A DNA stretch of 64,000 bases from Dechloromonas sp. CZR5 (lineage in GTDB: Bacteria > Pseudomonadota > Gammaproteobacteria > Burkholderiales > Rhodocyclaceae). This document shows, in pieces, positions 28,534-38,500 of the stretch. The stretch is taken from assembly GCF_008711155.1 (NCBI RefSeq), contig NZ_VUYQ01000001.1, positions 496,001 through 560,000 of the forward strand. Direction: 5' to 3'. A program made the position numbers and the translations under genes. Every line of letters begins with the position of its first letter. Within the stretch, counting starts at the first letter, position 1. The notes under the pieces are model-generated. The model saw only the letters and a list, made by a program, of their open reading frames with translations, was not told the origin of the DNA and did not search any database.

Positions 28534-28595
28534 GGAAACTATTTCATTAACTTCATATTGTTAGTGAATTTTCTTAAGGCGTTTTGGAGGTCGGG

Positions 28596-30305
28596 ATGCC
28601 CCCCCCGCAAAAAATCCGGCTTGGCGACCTGCTGATCCAGCAGGGCCTGCTGACCGATGAACAACTGAAGATCGCGCTCGACGAGCAAAAGCGCACAGGC
28701 CGCAAGCTCGGGCGCGTGTTCGTCGAAAGCGGCTATGTGACCGAGGCCGGGATTTCGCAGGCGCTGGCCCGGCAGTTGCAGATTCCTTTTGTCGACCTCA
28801 AAAGTTTTACTCCCAAGCCCGACCTGATCAAACTGCTGCCCGAAGCGCCGGCCCGCCGTTTCCGTGCACTGGTGCTGGCGCAACAGCCCGACGGCCGCCT
28901 GCAGATCGGCATGTCCGATCCGACCGACCTCCAGGCCTACGACGAAATTACCCGCCTGGTGCGCCGCGAGATCGACCTCGCCGTCGTCACCGAGAGCGAA
29001 CTGCTGGCGATGGTCGACCGCGTCTACCATCGCGGCGAGCAGATCACCGGCCTGGCCAAGGAACTGACCGCCGAACTGGGCGACGTGCCGATCGAGTTCG
29101 GCGATCTGCTCGGCCTGAACCCCGGCGCCGAGGATGCGCCCGTCGTCAAGCTGCTGCAGACCGTGTTCGAGGAGGCCATGCGCCTGCGAGCTTCCGACAT
29201 CCACTTCGAGCCGCAGGAAAAGGCGTTGCGCATCCGCTTCCGCATCGACGGCGTGCTGCATATCCAGACCGAGGCCGATGCCAAGATTTCCTCGGCCGTC
29301 GCGCTGCGCCTGAAACTGATGTCGGGCCTCGATATTTCCGAAAAACGCCTGCCCCAGGATGGTCGCTTCAACATCAAAGTGCGCGGCAACCCGGTCGACG
29401 TACGTATTTCCACCTTGCCGACACAGTTCGGCGAATCGGTGGTCATGCGTCTGCTCAACCAGAATACCGGCCTGCTCGAACTCGACAAGATCGGCATGCC
29501 GCCGCGCGTGCTGGAACGCTTCCGCCATGCCCTGAAGCGACCGAGCGGCATGGTGCTGGTCACCGGTCCGACCGGCTCGGGCAAGACCACCACCTTGTAT
29601 GCCGCACTGAACGAACTGAACAGCCCGGAAAAGAAGGTCATCACCGTCGAAGACCCGGTCGAATACCAGCTCGGCGGTCTGAACCAGGTGCAGGTCCACG
29701 AAAAGATCGACCTCTCCTTCTCGCGCGTGCTGCGTACCGTGTTGCGTCAGGACCCGGATATCGTGCTGATCGGCGAAATGCGCGACCAGGAAACCGCCGA
29801 AATCGGCATGCGCGCGGCGATGACGGGCCATCTGGTGCTCTCGACGCTGCATACCAACGATGCCATCTCGACGCCGATTCGCCTGCTCGACATGGGCGTG
29901 CCGCGCTACATGGTCGCCCTGTCCGTTCATATGGTCGTGGCGCAGCGCCTAGTGCGCGTGATCTGCGGCAATTGCCGCGAACCGTACACGCCTACCCCCA
30001 GCGAGCACGAATGGTTGCGTTTCGAATTGGGCGATCAGGTAGCCGGCAGCGCCTATTACCGTGGGCACGGTTGCGCTCATTGCGCCAATACAGGCTATCA
30101 GGGGCGAACCGGGGTCTACGAATTTCTGGAAATGAGCGATCGGGTCGTCGAAGCCATCAACCATGAAGATCCGGGTGAATTCATGCGTGTTGCCCGCCAG
30201 CAGATGGCAGGTGAAACCTTGCGCCGGGATGCGGTGCGTCTGGTGCAGGCGGGGCAGACGACCATCAGCGAAGCGATGCGCATCAGTAACCAGTTCGAGG
30301 AATAA
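28596..30305 (+). CDS. mshE: MSHA pilus extension ATPase MshE
   Basis: MshE powers MSHA-type IV pilus assembly. The 569-residue protein opens with a c-di-GMP-binding MshEN domain: a 24-residue motif from Arg8 to Gln31 (RLGDLLIQQGLL, then EQLKIALDEQ), a 5-residue spacer, and a second 24-residue motif from Lys37 to Gln60 (KLGRVFVESGYV, then ISQALARQ). The GspE/PilB core follows with Walker A TGPTGSGKTTT, the Asp box IVLIGEMRDQETAE, the His box TLHTNDA, and a zinc site from CGNC and CAHC. The ATG at 28596 has GGAGG 5 bases upstream. Confidence 0.92.
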   Translation: MPPPQKIRLGDLLIQQGLLTDEQLKIALDEQKRTGRKLGRVFVESGYVTEAGISQALARQLQIPFVDLKSFTPKPDLIKLLPEAPARRFRALVLAQQPDGRLQIGMSDPTDLQAYDEITRLVRREIDLAVVTESELLAMVDRVYHRGEQITGLAKELTAELGDVPIEFGDLLGLNPGAEDAPVVKLLQTVFEEAMRLRASDIHFEPQEKALRIRFRIDGVLHIQTEADAKISSAVALRLKLMSGLDISEKRLPQDGRFNIKVRGNPVDVRISTLPTQFGESVVMRLLNQNTGLLELDKIGMPPRVLERFRHALKRPSGMVLVTGPTGSGKTTTLYAALNELNSPEKKVITVEDPVEYQLGGLNQVQVHEKIDLSFSRVLRTVLRQDPDIVLIGEMRDQETAEIGMRAAMTGHLVLSTLHTNDAISTPIRLLDMGVPRYMVALSVHMVVAQRLVRVICGNCREPYTPTPSEHEWLRFELGDQVAGSAYYRGHGCAHCANTGYQGRTGVYEFLEMSDRVVEAINHEDPGEFMRVARQQMAGETLRRDAVRLVQAGQTTISEAMRISNQFEE

Positions 30306-30311
30306 GACGAA

Positions 30312-31535
30312 GTGGCGAGCTTTGCCTACAAGGGACGGGATGCAGGCGGCAAGCTGATCGAAGGCGTGCTTGAGGCCGCGTCATCGGGTGGTGTCGCCGA
30401 TCTGCTCCTTGGACAGGGCATTACGCCGGTTTCCATTGAGGAAGCGAAGGGGCGGAAAGGAAATGCCGGATTCGAATGGTCGCTCTTCAAGCCGCGGGTC
30501 CAGCATGTTGACATCCTGCTCTTTTCGCGGCAATTGCATACCCTGCTCAAGTCCGGCGTGCCCATCATGCGGGCGCTCGGCGGTCTCCAGGAATCGGCGA
30601 CCAACCCGAGGATGAAGGATGTCATCCGCGATGTTCGCGAGAGCCTTGAGGCAGGCCGCGAGCTTTCAGTATCGCTGGCCCGCCATCCCAAGGTATTCAA
30701 TCCCTTTTACATTTCCATGGTGCGCGTTGGTGAGGCTACCGGCCTGCTTGACGAAATATTCCTGCGCCTGTTCGAGCACATGGAATTCGAGCGTTTCATG
30801 CGCGAGCAGGTGAAGTCGGCTCTGCGCTACCCGATGTTTGTCGTTCTGGCCATGGGAGTTGCCATCGTGGTCGTGAACATTTTCGTCATACCGGCCTTCG
30901 CCAAGGTATTCGAGGGGTTTGGCGCCGAGCTTCCGTTCATGACGAGACTCCTGCTCGGGTTCTCTCATTTCATGGTTACGTGGTGGCCGATGTTACTGGG
31001 GGGGCTGGTTGCCGCAATCGTCGCCTTCCGTTCCTGGGTTGGCACGGCTACCGGTCGGATGCGTTGGGAGGCGATCACCCTGCGCTTTCCCATTGCCGGC
31101 AAGATTGTGCGCAAGGCGGCGATGGCCCGTTTTGCCCGTAGTTTTGCCTTGGGCATGCGGAGCGGGGTGCCGGTCATGCAGGCGCTGACCAATTCATCGC
31201 AGACGGTCGACAACAGCTATATCGCGGCCAAGATCGAAGGTATGCGCGACACCGTCGAGCGGGGTGAGAGCGTCTTGCGTGCTGCCATCGCGTCCGGGTT
31301 TTTCTCCCCGGTCGTGCTGCAGATGGTCGCCGTTGGCGAGGAGTCGGGCGCTCTGGACGACATGCTCGAAGAAGTCGGCTATATGTACCAGCGCGAAGTC
31401 GAATACGAACTGAAGACCCTCGGTCAGCAGATCGAGCCGATCCTGATCGTGTCGCTCGGTGTGCTGGTCATGATCCTGGCGCTGGGTATTTTCCTGCCCA
31501 TGTGGGATCTCGGCAAAGTGGCCATCAAGCGATGA
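30312..31535 (+). CDS. mshG: MSHA biogenesis inner-membrane platform protein MshG
   Basis: The 407-residue protein of the GspF/PilC family starts at GTG (MASFAYKGRDAGGKLIEG). It has two T2SSF domains, one containing LHTLLKSGVPIMRALGGLQE and one containing ARSFALGMRSGVPVMQALTN, plus three transmembrane segments. It would couple MshE to pilin polymerisation. It lies 6 bases after mshE and 6 bases before mshF. Confidence 0.92.
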   Translation: MASFAYKGRDAGGKLIEGVLEAASSGGVADLLLGQGITPVSIEEAKGRKGNAGFEWSLFKPRVQHVDILLFSRQLHTLLKSGVPIMRALGGLQESATNPRMKDVIRDVRESLEAGRELSVSLARHPKVFNPFYISMVRVGEATGLLDEIFLRLFEHMEFERFMREQVKSALRYPMFVVLAMGVAIVVVNIFVIPAFAKVFEGFGAELPFMTRLLLGFSHFMVTWWPMLLGGLVAAIVAFRSWVGTATGRMRWEAITLRFPIAGKIVRKAAMARFARSFALGMRSGVPVMQALTNSSQTVDNSYIAAKIEGMRDTVERGESVLRAAIASGFFSPVVLQMVAVGEESGALDDMLEEVGYMYQREVEYELKTLGQQIEPILIVSLGVLVMILALGIFLPMWDLGKVAIKR

Positions 31536-31541
31536 GCGACG

Positions 31542-31964
31542 ATGCGACGTTATTACGAGTTCGCCATCGCCATTGCCCTGATCGGCCTCGTGTCGCTGTT
31601 CCTGCTTGCGTCGTTGGACTCGGTTCGCAGCGATATGGAGGAGGCTCTGGTGCAGTCCGATGTGGCGAGCATGCGCCTGGAGCTCGCAGAGGCCGTGGTG
31701 CATCGAGTGGCATCCAGCGGCGACTTGCCGCAAAGCAACAACCCGGTGGATTGGGTGGCGAGCAAACCGGCCAATTATCGGGGTGCGTTCGATGCGGCTC
31801 CGGACGAGCGATCGATCTGGTATTTCGACCGCCAGGCAGGCGAGCTGATCTATCGCTTTCACGATGGTTCTCGTGCGCGCTTTCGCCTCGGGCGCGGCGG
31901 TGGCGATGGTCGGCTTGTCATTTCCGGTATTTCCTTGCGACGTCTTGAGCAAGGGCGCGAATAA
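31542..31964 (+). CDS. mshF: MSHA biogenesis protein MshF-like
   Basis: The 140-residue protein has one N-terminal membrane helix (YYEFAIAIALIGLVSLFLLA) and a small periplasmic domain that includes NPVDWVASKPANYRG and WYFDRQAGELIYRF. The size, the WYFD-type motif and the location between mshG and the pilin genes match MshF. Its biochemical role is not established. The ribosome-binding site is weak, so translation may depend on mshG. Confidence 0.7.
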   Translation: MRRYYEFAIAIALIGLVSLFLLASLDSVRSDMEEALVQSDVASMRLELAEAVVHRVASSGDLPQSNNPVDWVASKPANYRGAFDAAPDERSIWYFDRQAGELIYRFHDGSRARFRLGRGGGDGRLVISGISLRRLEQGRE

Positions 31965-31985
31965 ATGTTGAGAAGGAGGGTTGAT

Positions 31986-32597
31986 ATGGCTAAAGTAATA
32001 AAATTTCCAGCCGATAATGGGCGCATGGACATGGAATCGAAATTCAGGCTACGGCCGGCAGGGGAGCGTGGTTTTACCTTGATCGAACTGATCGTGGTCA
32101 TCATCATTCTCGGACTGTTGGCGTCGATCGCCTTGCCGCGCTTTGTCAATCTGCAGCGCGATGCGCGCATTGCCAAATTGCAGGCGGCTCGCGGCAGCGT
32201 CGGTGCGGCATCCGCACTGGCACACGCCACGGTGTTGGCGCGGGGTGGAGTAGCGGATGTCGCGCCCTGTACCGGCGGCGCCACCGCCTCAAATGCCACG
32301 GGCGCTACCGGCACCTTGTGTACCGAAAACGGCTTGATCAATATGGTATTCGGCTACCCCGAGGCAACCGCCCTCGGCACACCCGGAATTCTTTCGATGG
32401 CCGGCCTGACCGGGGTTTTCAATCCTTCTGCCGCCAACCTGCAGGACGAAGGTTATACCTACAGCGTTGCCGGTGGCGTGGCGACTTTCAGTATTAGCGG
32501 CGCAACGACACCTGCCACTTGCACCTTCACCTACACCCAACCCACTGCGGCCAACCAGGCGGCCTTGATCGGTCCAGTGACCACCGCCGGATGCTGA
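31986..32597 (+). CDS. mshB: MshB-like type IV pilin with long leader
   Basis: The 203-residue prepilin has the cleavage and assembly motif G-FTLIEL with the hydrophobic helix IVVIIILGLLASIALPRF, Glu at mature position 5. Two C-terminal cysteine segments (TCTFTYTQ and TTAGC) could form the disulfide loop. The ATG at 31986, with AGGAGGG 5 bases upstream, gives an unusually long 29-residue leader (MAKVIKFPADNGRMDMESKF, then RLRPAGERG). Later in-frame ATGs (near 32025-32031) would give shorter leaders but lack a ribosome site. It directly precedes the major pilin gene. Confidence 0.8.
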   Translation: MAKVIKFPADNGRMDMESKFRLRPAGERGFTLIELIVVIIILGLLASIALPRFVNLQRDARIAKLQAARGSVGAASALAHATVLARGGVADVAPCTGGATASNATGATGTLCTENGLINMVFGYPEATALGTPGILSMAGLTGVFNPSAANLQDEGYTYSVAGGVATFSISGATTPATCTFTYTQPTAANQAALIGPVTTAGC

Positions 32598-32621
32598 TTT
32601 TTATACTTTGAGGAGCACACC

Positions 32622-33080
32622 ATGAAAACAATGCAAAAAGGTTTCACCCTGATCGAACTGATTGTTGTAATCGTTATTCTTGGTATCTTGGCTGCTACGG
32701 CATTGCCCCGCTTTATTAACGTTGCAACGGATGCTCGGATCGCTGCCATGAATGGTATTGCCGGTGGTTTGCGTTCAGCAGTGGCATTGGCACAATCACG
32801 CTATGTTGCTACAGGCAACACTGCTGCGACGACTGTGAACATGGGGTTGGCAGGCGCTGTTCAAGCGGTTGATGTGGCGGCCGGTACAGGTATTCCTGCT
32901 GGAACTGCAGCGGGTATCCAAGCCGCCATGCAGGCTACGGACGGGTTTGCGTTTGCTTGCGCAGCAGGTGTTTGTACGATAACGCAAAACGGTGGGCCTG
33001 CCGCCTGCGCCGTTACGTATACCGGAGCAACTGGTGTGGTCAATACGGCAGCTGTTACTGTTGCTAACTGCGGCGGCTAA
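32622..33080 (+). CDS. mshA: MSHA major pilin MshA
   Basis: The 152-residue prepilin has leader MKTMQKG, cleavage before FTLIELIVVIVILGILAA, then ATALPRFINVATDARIAAMN. The small globular domain is rich in Ala, Thr and Gly, with cysteines in FACAAGVC, PAACAV and a C-terminal VANCGG. AGGAG precedes the ATG, and a TATACT at 32602-32607 could be an internal -10. A strong terminator follows 86 bases later, consistent with higher expression than the downstream minor pilins. Confidence 0.88.
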   Translation: MKTMQKGFTLIELIVVIVILGILAATALPRFINVATDARIAAMNGIAGGLRSAVALAQSRYVATGNTAATTVNMGLAGAVQAVDVAAGTGIPAGTAAGIQAAMQATDGFAFACAAGVCTITQNGGPAACAVTYTGATGVVNTAAVTVANCGG

Positions 33081-33165
33081 GTGGTTTCACGACTAGCTTA
33101 ATGAACGCTCCGCCAACAACCGATTAGTTGCCAATATGCAAAACTCGGCACTTTCGTTCGAATAC

Positions 33166-33198
33166 AAAAACCCGTCTTGTGGCGGGTTTTTGTCTTGT
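33166..33198 (+). terminator. intrinsic terminator between mshA and mshC
   Basis: AAAAACCCGTC (33166-33176), loop TTGT and GGCGGGTTTTT (33181-33191, one G-T pair) form a strong terminator, with TGTCTTG after it. It sits only 17 bases before the mshC ATG and inside a spurious upstream extension of that frame. Confidence 0.8.
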
Positions 33199-33207
33199 CG
33201 GACCAGC

Positions 33208-33660
33208 ATGCTAGGTTTTACTCAGGTTGAGCTAGTGGTAGTCGTCGTAGTTGCGGGTATTTTGGCGCTTGCCACCGTTCCTCGATTTTCCGGTGATTCT
33301 GGATTCGAAGCGCGTGCTTTTAGGGATGGAGTGGTAGCTAGTCTGAGGTATGCGCAAAAGTCTGCAGTGGCAGCCCGGAGGACGACCTGTGCAACATTTT
33401 CCGGCGCCCCTGCACGAGTTGATTTTCAGATATCCAACAACAATGGCGCAGCAAATTGCACTCTAGGCGCTCCTTTAATCGGACCGGACAATAGGGCATT
33501 GCAGGTTACAGCCGCAAATAACGTCACCTTCGTTGTGTTACCTGCAGATGTGGTGTTCGATGGTGCTGGTCGTCCGCTAGGTGCATCGGCAATCAGTATT
33601 TCCGGATTGGATGCTGGTTTGGTTATTGCTGTTGAAGCAGAAACCGGCTATGTCCATTAA
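33208..33660 (+). CDS. mshC: MshC-like minor pilin
   Basis: The 150-residue pilin-like protein has G-FTQVEL followed by VVVVVVAGILALATVPRF. The start at 33208 gives a very short leader (MLG). An alternative TTG at 33190 would give nine residues. The frame remains open to 33136, but that extension runs through the terminator and is rejected. The remainder (RDGVVASLRYAQKSAVAARR) is typical of GspH/FimT-type minor pilins that prime assembly. mshD starts inside its last codons. Confidence 0.75.
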   Translation: MLGFTQVELVVVVVVAGILALATVPRFSGDSGFEARAFRDGVVASLRYAQKSAVAARRTTCATFSGAPARVDFQISNNNGAANCTLGAPLIGPDNRALQVTAANNVTFVVLPADVVFDGAGRPLGASAISISGLDAGLVIAVEAETGYVH

Positions 33661-34189
33661 GGTGGGGGCTCAGCGGGGTATTACCCTGATCGAGCAAATA
33701 GTTTTCATCCTGATCATCAGCGTTGGTGTAGTCGCTCTTGTTTCAACGCTCAATCCAATGATTCTTGCCAGCGCCGACCCGATGCGGACAAAGCAGATGG
33801 TCGCAATTGCGGAAGGCTTGCTCAACGAAATCATGCATCAGCCTTTTACCTGGTGCGATCCGGATGATCCGAGTGCATCGATTGCGCAATCCTATGGCGA
33901 TTGCACGTGGCCTCAGAATACTGGCACCTTTACGCCGGGTGAAAATCGTTTGGCAGGTACTTTCGATAACGTCGATGATTACGGTGGGTACATTATGGCT
34001 AACGTGACCGACGTCTTGGGCGGGAATGCCATGAATGGTTACACAGCATCGGTCGCCATTGCCCGAGCCGGAAACGCGCTTGGTTTGGCCGACAATACTG
34101 CGGCCTTGAGCGTAACGGTGACCGTTACGTTCGGTGCCGAAAATTTTTTTCTGACGGGTTATCGTTTTCGTTATGCGCCACGTTACTGA
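33650..34189 (+). CDS. mshD: MshD-like minor pilin
   Basis: The 179-residue protein begins MSIKVGAQRG and continues with ITLIEQIVFILIISVGVV, a type IV pilin N terminus with Glu5 retained but Ile replacing the usual Phe1. Then SADPMRTKQMVAIAEGLLNEIM and FTWCDPDDP match MshD proteins. The ATG overlaps the mshC stop by 11 bases. The 3' end overlaps mshO by 17 bases. Confidence 0.78.
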   Translation: MSIKVGAQRGITLIEQIVFILIISVGVVALVSTLNPMILASADPMRTKQMVAIAEGLLNEIMHQPFTWCDPDDPSASIAQSYGDCTWPQNTGTFTPGENRLAGTFDNVDDYGGYIMANVTDVLGGNAMNGYTASVAIARAGNALGLADNTAALSVTVTVTFGAENFFLTGYRFRYAPRY

Positions 34190-35021
34190 TCGGCTTCGGT
34201 CGTCAGCGAGCCTGCGCGGATTCACGCTGGTCGAGATGATAATTTCGATTGTTATCACCGGCGTTGTCGTGTCGATGATTGCCCTATTTGGGGGCAATCA
34301 GATTGGTGCTTACATCGATGCGGGTAACCGTGCCGAGTTGGCTGATGCGGCCGATACGGCCGTACGGCGCATCGCACGCGACCTGAAGGGAGCCTTGCCG
34401 AATAGTGTTCGCGTATCGGCAGCCAGTGACCTCCTCGAGTTCGTACCCATCCGCGATGCCGGGAGATATCGCGCGGAGCTGACCGGCATCGGTGGTGGGA
34501 ACCCGCTCGATTTCAGCAGTAACGCCGACAATAGTTTCGATGTGCTGGGGCCGGGCGTGTCGGTAAGTGCAGGCGATCAGCTGGTCATCTACAACCTTGG
34601 GCAGCCTGGTTCCGATGTTTACCTCGGAACCAGCCGGAAAGCCTTGTCGGTGGCGGGTAACGGACTGACGAGCCTGTCATTTACGATGGCTGGTAGCCAG
34701 TTTCCATTTGCCTCGCCACAAAATCGCTTCCAGATTGTCGGCACACCTGTTACCTACGAATGTGCGGCGAACGCGGTAACGCCGGAATTGGGTACAGTCA
34801 TCCGGCACGGCGGATATGGATTTCAGCCTGCTGTGGGGTCCAGGCCATGGGCGCAAGGTGGCGCTGCTGCCATTCTGATTACCGATGTGGCTGACTGCAG
34901 ATTTGATTACACGCCGGCCGTTCTGCAGCGCAACGGATTGGCTGTTATGCGTCTGACCCTGACACGGAACGGCGAGTCGGTCGTGGTTCTTTATCAAGTC
35001 GACGTGCTGAATACGCCATGA
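34173..35021 (+). CDS. mshO: MshO-like minor pilin
   Basis: The 282-residue prepilin-like protein has leader MRHVTDRLRSSASLRG, cleavage before FTLVEMIISIVITGVVVS, and a large periplasmic domain with AVRRIARDLKGALPNSVRV and the cysteine pair in YECAAN and VADCRF. This is the GspJ/PilW-like pseudopilin type called MshO. It overlaps mshD (17 bases) and mshP (ATGA). Confidence 0.82.
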   Translation: MRHVTDRLRSSASLRGFTLVEMIISIVITGVVVSMIALFGGNQIGAYIDAGNRAELADAADTAVRRIARDLKGALPNSVRVSAASDLLEFVPIRDAGRYRAELTGIGGGNPLDFSSNADNSFDVLGPGVSVSAGDQLVIYNLGQPGSDVYLGTSRKALSVAGNGLTSLSFTMAGSQFPFASPQNRFQIVGTPVTYECAANAVTPELGTVIRHGGYGFQPAVGSRPWAQGGAAAILITDVADCRFDYTPAVLQRNGLAVMRLTLTRNGESVVVLYQVDVLNTP

Positions 35022-35485
35022 GCCGCCAATCATCCAGACAGTCAAGCCTGAGACACCAGCGTGGGGTGTCGGTGCTCATGGCCGTATTTCTGTTGCTGCT
35101 GATGGCCACACTGGCGGCTGGCATGGTTACCATCGTGTCGACATCGAACGTGAACATGGCGACCGACATCGGCGGAGCGCGGGCCTATCAGGCGGCGCGG
35201 GCAGGGGCCGAGTGGGGTATGTTCCAGCTCGATCCGAATGCTCAGGTCGCCAATTTGCCTAACTGTGTGAATGGCAACCCGCCGATTCCCGACCATCAGG
35301 TCAATGTCGTTTGTCAGAGCTGGGATACCACAGAGGGTGGGCGGCAGATACGTATTTACCGGATCAGCTCGCGGGCAACGGCGAATGGGGCCAAGGCACC
35401 GGGAATAGAGCGTGTGGTCGAGGTGACTGTCGAGAAGTGTCGGGATGCAACGATTGTGGCGGCACCTTACGATTGCGTGAGGTAG
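35018..35485 (+). CDS. mshP: MshP-like minor pilin component
   Basis: The 155-residue protein has a basic N terminus, then RGVSVLMAVFLLLLMATLAAGM, a PilX/GspK-like N-terminal helix without the canonical FTLIE. A periplasmic domain follows with ARAYQAARAGAEWGMFQLD and paired cysteines (LPNCVN and VVCQSW). The C-terminal cysteines lie in EKCRD and YDCVR. Position between mshO and mshQ identifies it as MshP. Its start overlaps mshO by ATGA. Confidence 0.78.
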   Translation: MSRQSSRQSSLRHQRGVSVLMAVFLLLLMATLAAGMVTIVSTSNVNMATDIGGARAYQAARAGAEWGMFQLDPNAQVANLPNCVNGNPPIPDHQVNVVCQSWDTTEGGRQIRIYRISSRATANGAKAPGIERVVEVTVEKCRDATIVAAPYDCVR

Positions 35486-35530
35486 CAATGACCTGTCAGC
35501 ATCGTTGGCGCGTATGAGGAAATTCAGGTG

Positions 35531-38500
35531 ATGCAAGCGAAATGGTTTGCGATGGCGCTTATTCGTCCAGTTTTTCAACTGCTTGCGCTGCTATGGGTCT
35601 GTCTGATCGGCGGTCAAAGCTGGGCGGCAACCTATACCAGTGCCTCTACGGCGTTTAGCTGGATCGACTCCAGCGCGCACACCAAAGTTGGATATAACAC
35701 GACCCCCTATAAGTTCAATGCGGCGGCCGGTTGTGGTACGACCCCGCCCATTCTGGACGATACCCTCAGCGATGCCATACCCATTGGGTTTTCCTTCGTT
35801 TACGGCACCGTTACGTACACCTCGCTTCGGATAATGACAAACGGGCGTTTGCAGTTCAATAACACCACTTGTGGTGCAGGTACCGCGAATATCGGTCCGC
35901 CGCAAACCTATCCCTACACGTATCCGGACGGCAGCATGAATAACACCATGAAGGTGTTTGGTGTCGATCTGGATCCGACAAATCTGGTCGACAGGCCCAA
36001 TTATCCCTCGTCAAATAGCAAGACGAGTTGCTTGAGTTCCGCAACTTGCTATATCAGTTATGCCACCCTCGGAAGTTCGCCGAATCGCCAGTTTGTCGTC
36101 ACTTGGTGGCATGTGCCCGAATGGGTCAATTCCGGGAATACAAGTGGTTCTTTCGACTTGCAGGTGATCTTGAACGAAAACGGAACCTTCGTTTATCAGT
36201 ATGGGACGATCACCCATGGCGGAACCGGTCAGGCGCAGATCGGATGGCAGTTGAGCTCCACCGATTATGAAGTGCTGACTTTTGGGGCGGCAACTGAACC
36301 CACGCCAAATACGGCGATCGTTTTCTATATTCCCTCTGCTGGCCCATTCGCCGAATACCGATTTGACGAAGGAGCCTGGAATCCCAACGGTGCCGGACAG
36401 GTCACCGATTATTCGGGCAATAACCGGCCGGGAATGGCTCTCGGTTCGGCGCAAGAAACGGCAGCGGGATACCTTTGCCGGGGAGCATCGATTCCTGCCA
36501 ATACCACCGCCTCGCCGGTTGATGCCGTGCAGACCGGCATCAACATTTCCAATGCGTCACTTAATCTCCTGGGCCAGGGCACGATCATGTTTTGGTACAA
36601 GTCAAACGCGGCTTGGAATGGTGGTACGGCGGCACAGCTAATCGACGCAACGGAGGTGAGCGGTCAATGGTTTTCTCTGACCAGAACAGGGACGGGAACA
36701 CTATATTTTCAGGTAACGGATAGCTCGGGAACCAGTCGTTCCGTTGAAACGGCAGCGCAGACCTTTGCGGCTGGAACATGGGTTCATGTGGCGATTTCAT
36801 GGAACTTCAATGCCAGCCCCCTGGCCAACCAAGATCGCTTGAGCATATTCATTGAGGCTGGCCCGCCAACCATTTCCTCCTTCAGCAGTAGCGGGACGGT
36901 TACAACGTCTGCCGGAGTCGTACGTGCAGGGGACAATGCCGCAGGTTTTGTCGGGACAAAAGGGACGCTCAACTCGGCTAACGGGACGCTCGACGAGCTT
37001 CGCTTCTACAATTTTGAATTGAATCAGGGCCAGGTTGCCGGGGCGAGATCACAAACTCGCAGCTGCCAGGGGTTTTCTCTGGATCATTTCGAATTGCGTC
37101 ATGCTACCTGGACCGGTAGTGCCTGCGCACCGGGGACTTTGACGGTTGTGGCATGCGCCAATTCAAGCTGTTCGTCGCTTTATACGTCTGGTGTCATCGC
37201 AACGCTTTCAGCGTCCGGGGCTGCAACGATCTGGGATGGTGCGTCTGGCGGAAATACCGTCATTATTGGCAATACGTTATCGAGTACAACCAAGGATTTC
37301 TATACTGCGGTTGGCTCATCGACATTCGATATTGCTGGAACCGGGGCACCGGTTTCCCCTAGCAACGCCAAGAGATGCGACGGAACTTCCGGCTCTTGTG
37401 TATGGACATCAACGAGTGGCGGCTTATTGGTGAACGTGCCGAACTCAGGTACGGTAGTTGGGGGTCAGCCCACTGCGGTGACTATTCAGGCCGTGCAGGC
37501 GACTGGTACTGCGCCTGCTTCGCCGTGCGTGCCGGTTGCTGGCCTGAGTGGTGCCGGGCTGAAGATATGGACGACGCCGACCACCCCATCCAGTTTTTCC
37601 GCGACGTCCGCATCGGCCGGGTATACCGTCGGAGGGGCTCCGCAGGCGGCCAATTCCTCTGGCGGAACGTATGCCTATACGCCACAAACTGCGCCGGGTG
37701 CCGACAACGTTACCGGGCTTGGTTTTGATGCTAATGCCATAACGACCGTGTGGATGAAGCATATGGATGCGGGGAGTTGGTCTCTTTTGGCTCGTCTGGA
37801 TAAGGCCGCTAATGCATCCACGCCCGCATTGACGCTGAGCGGGAGTGCCAATGTGGTGAGCGTACCGGTTGGTTTCGGAGTGTCTGCACCAACTGTGACT
37901 GCTCCTGCAGCGGTGCAGACCGATTGTGCTGCCGGTGCATCGGCGACATGCGATTCAACAGCTGGTGCTGCAGCCAAGGTGGCGGTAGCGGGCTCCGCAT
38001 TTGCAATGGATGTCACTGCCGCACTCTGGACTGTTAATGGCGATACCAATCTTTCCGATAATCCTGTCGCCCCTTCATATGCCGGTGCGGTCGCTATTTC
38101 TCCTGCTCTGGTTGCGCCTTCCGGCGGTGCGGTCGGCTCTTTGGGCGTCGGGACGGTAACGTTGGCTGGGGGGCGGGCCACGGTGGGGTCCCAAACGTGG
38201 TCGCAGTCTGGAGACGTGCGTATCTTCGGGTCGGCAACTTACCTGGGCAAGAGCATCAATCCGTCAGGCGCTAGCCAGGCAACTATCCTGAATCCCGTAC
38301 TGGGTCGGTTCGTGGCGCATCATTTTCTGGTTACGCCGGCGGCAGGATGCGGCAGCTTTACATATTCAAAGCAGCCGTTCTCATCTGTTTTGGTCACTGC
38401 AATGACAGCCGATGCCGTACCTGCAAAGGACGTCAATTACACAGGTGCGTTTGCCCGTGCCGTGACGCTGAGTGATGCCACCGGTTTTTCAGGGGGTGGG

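Noticed and set aside
33136..33207. Upstream extension of mshC adding 24 residues
   Set aside because: It would translate through a strong intrinsic terminator and place a cysteine-containing, non-pilin sequence before the FTQVEL motif.
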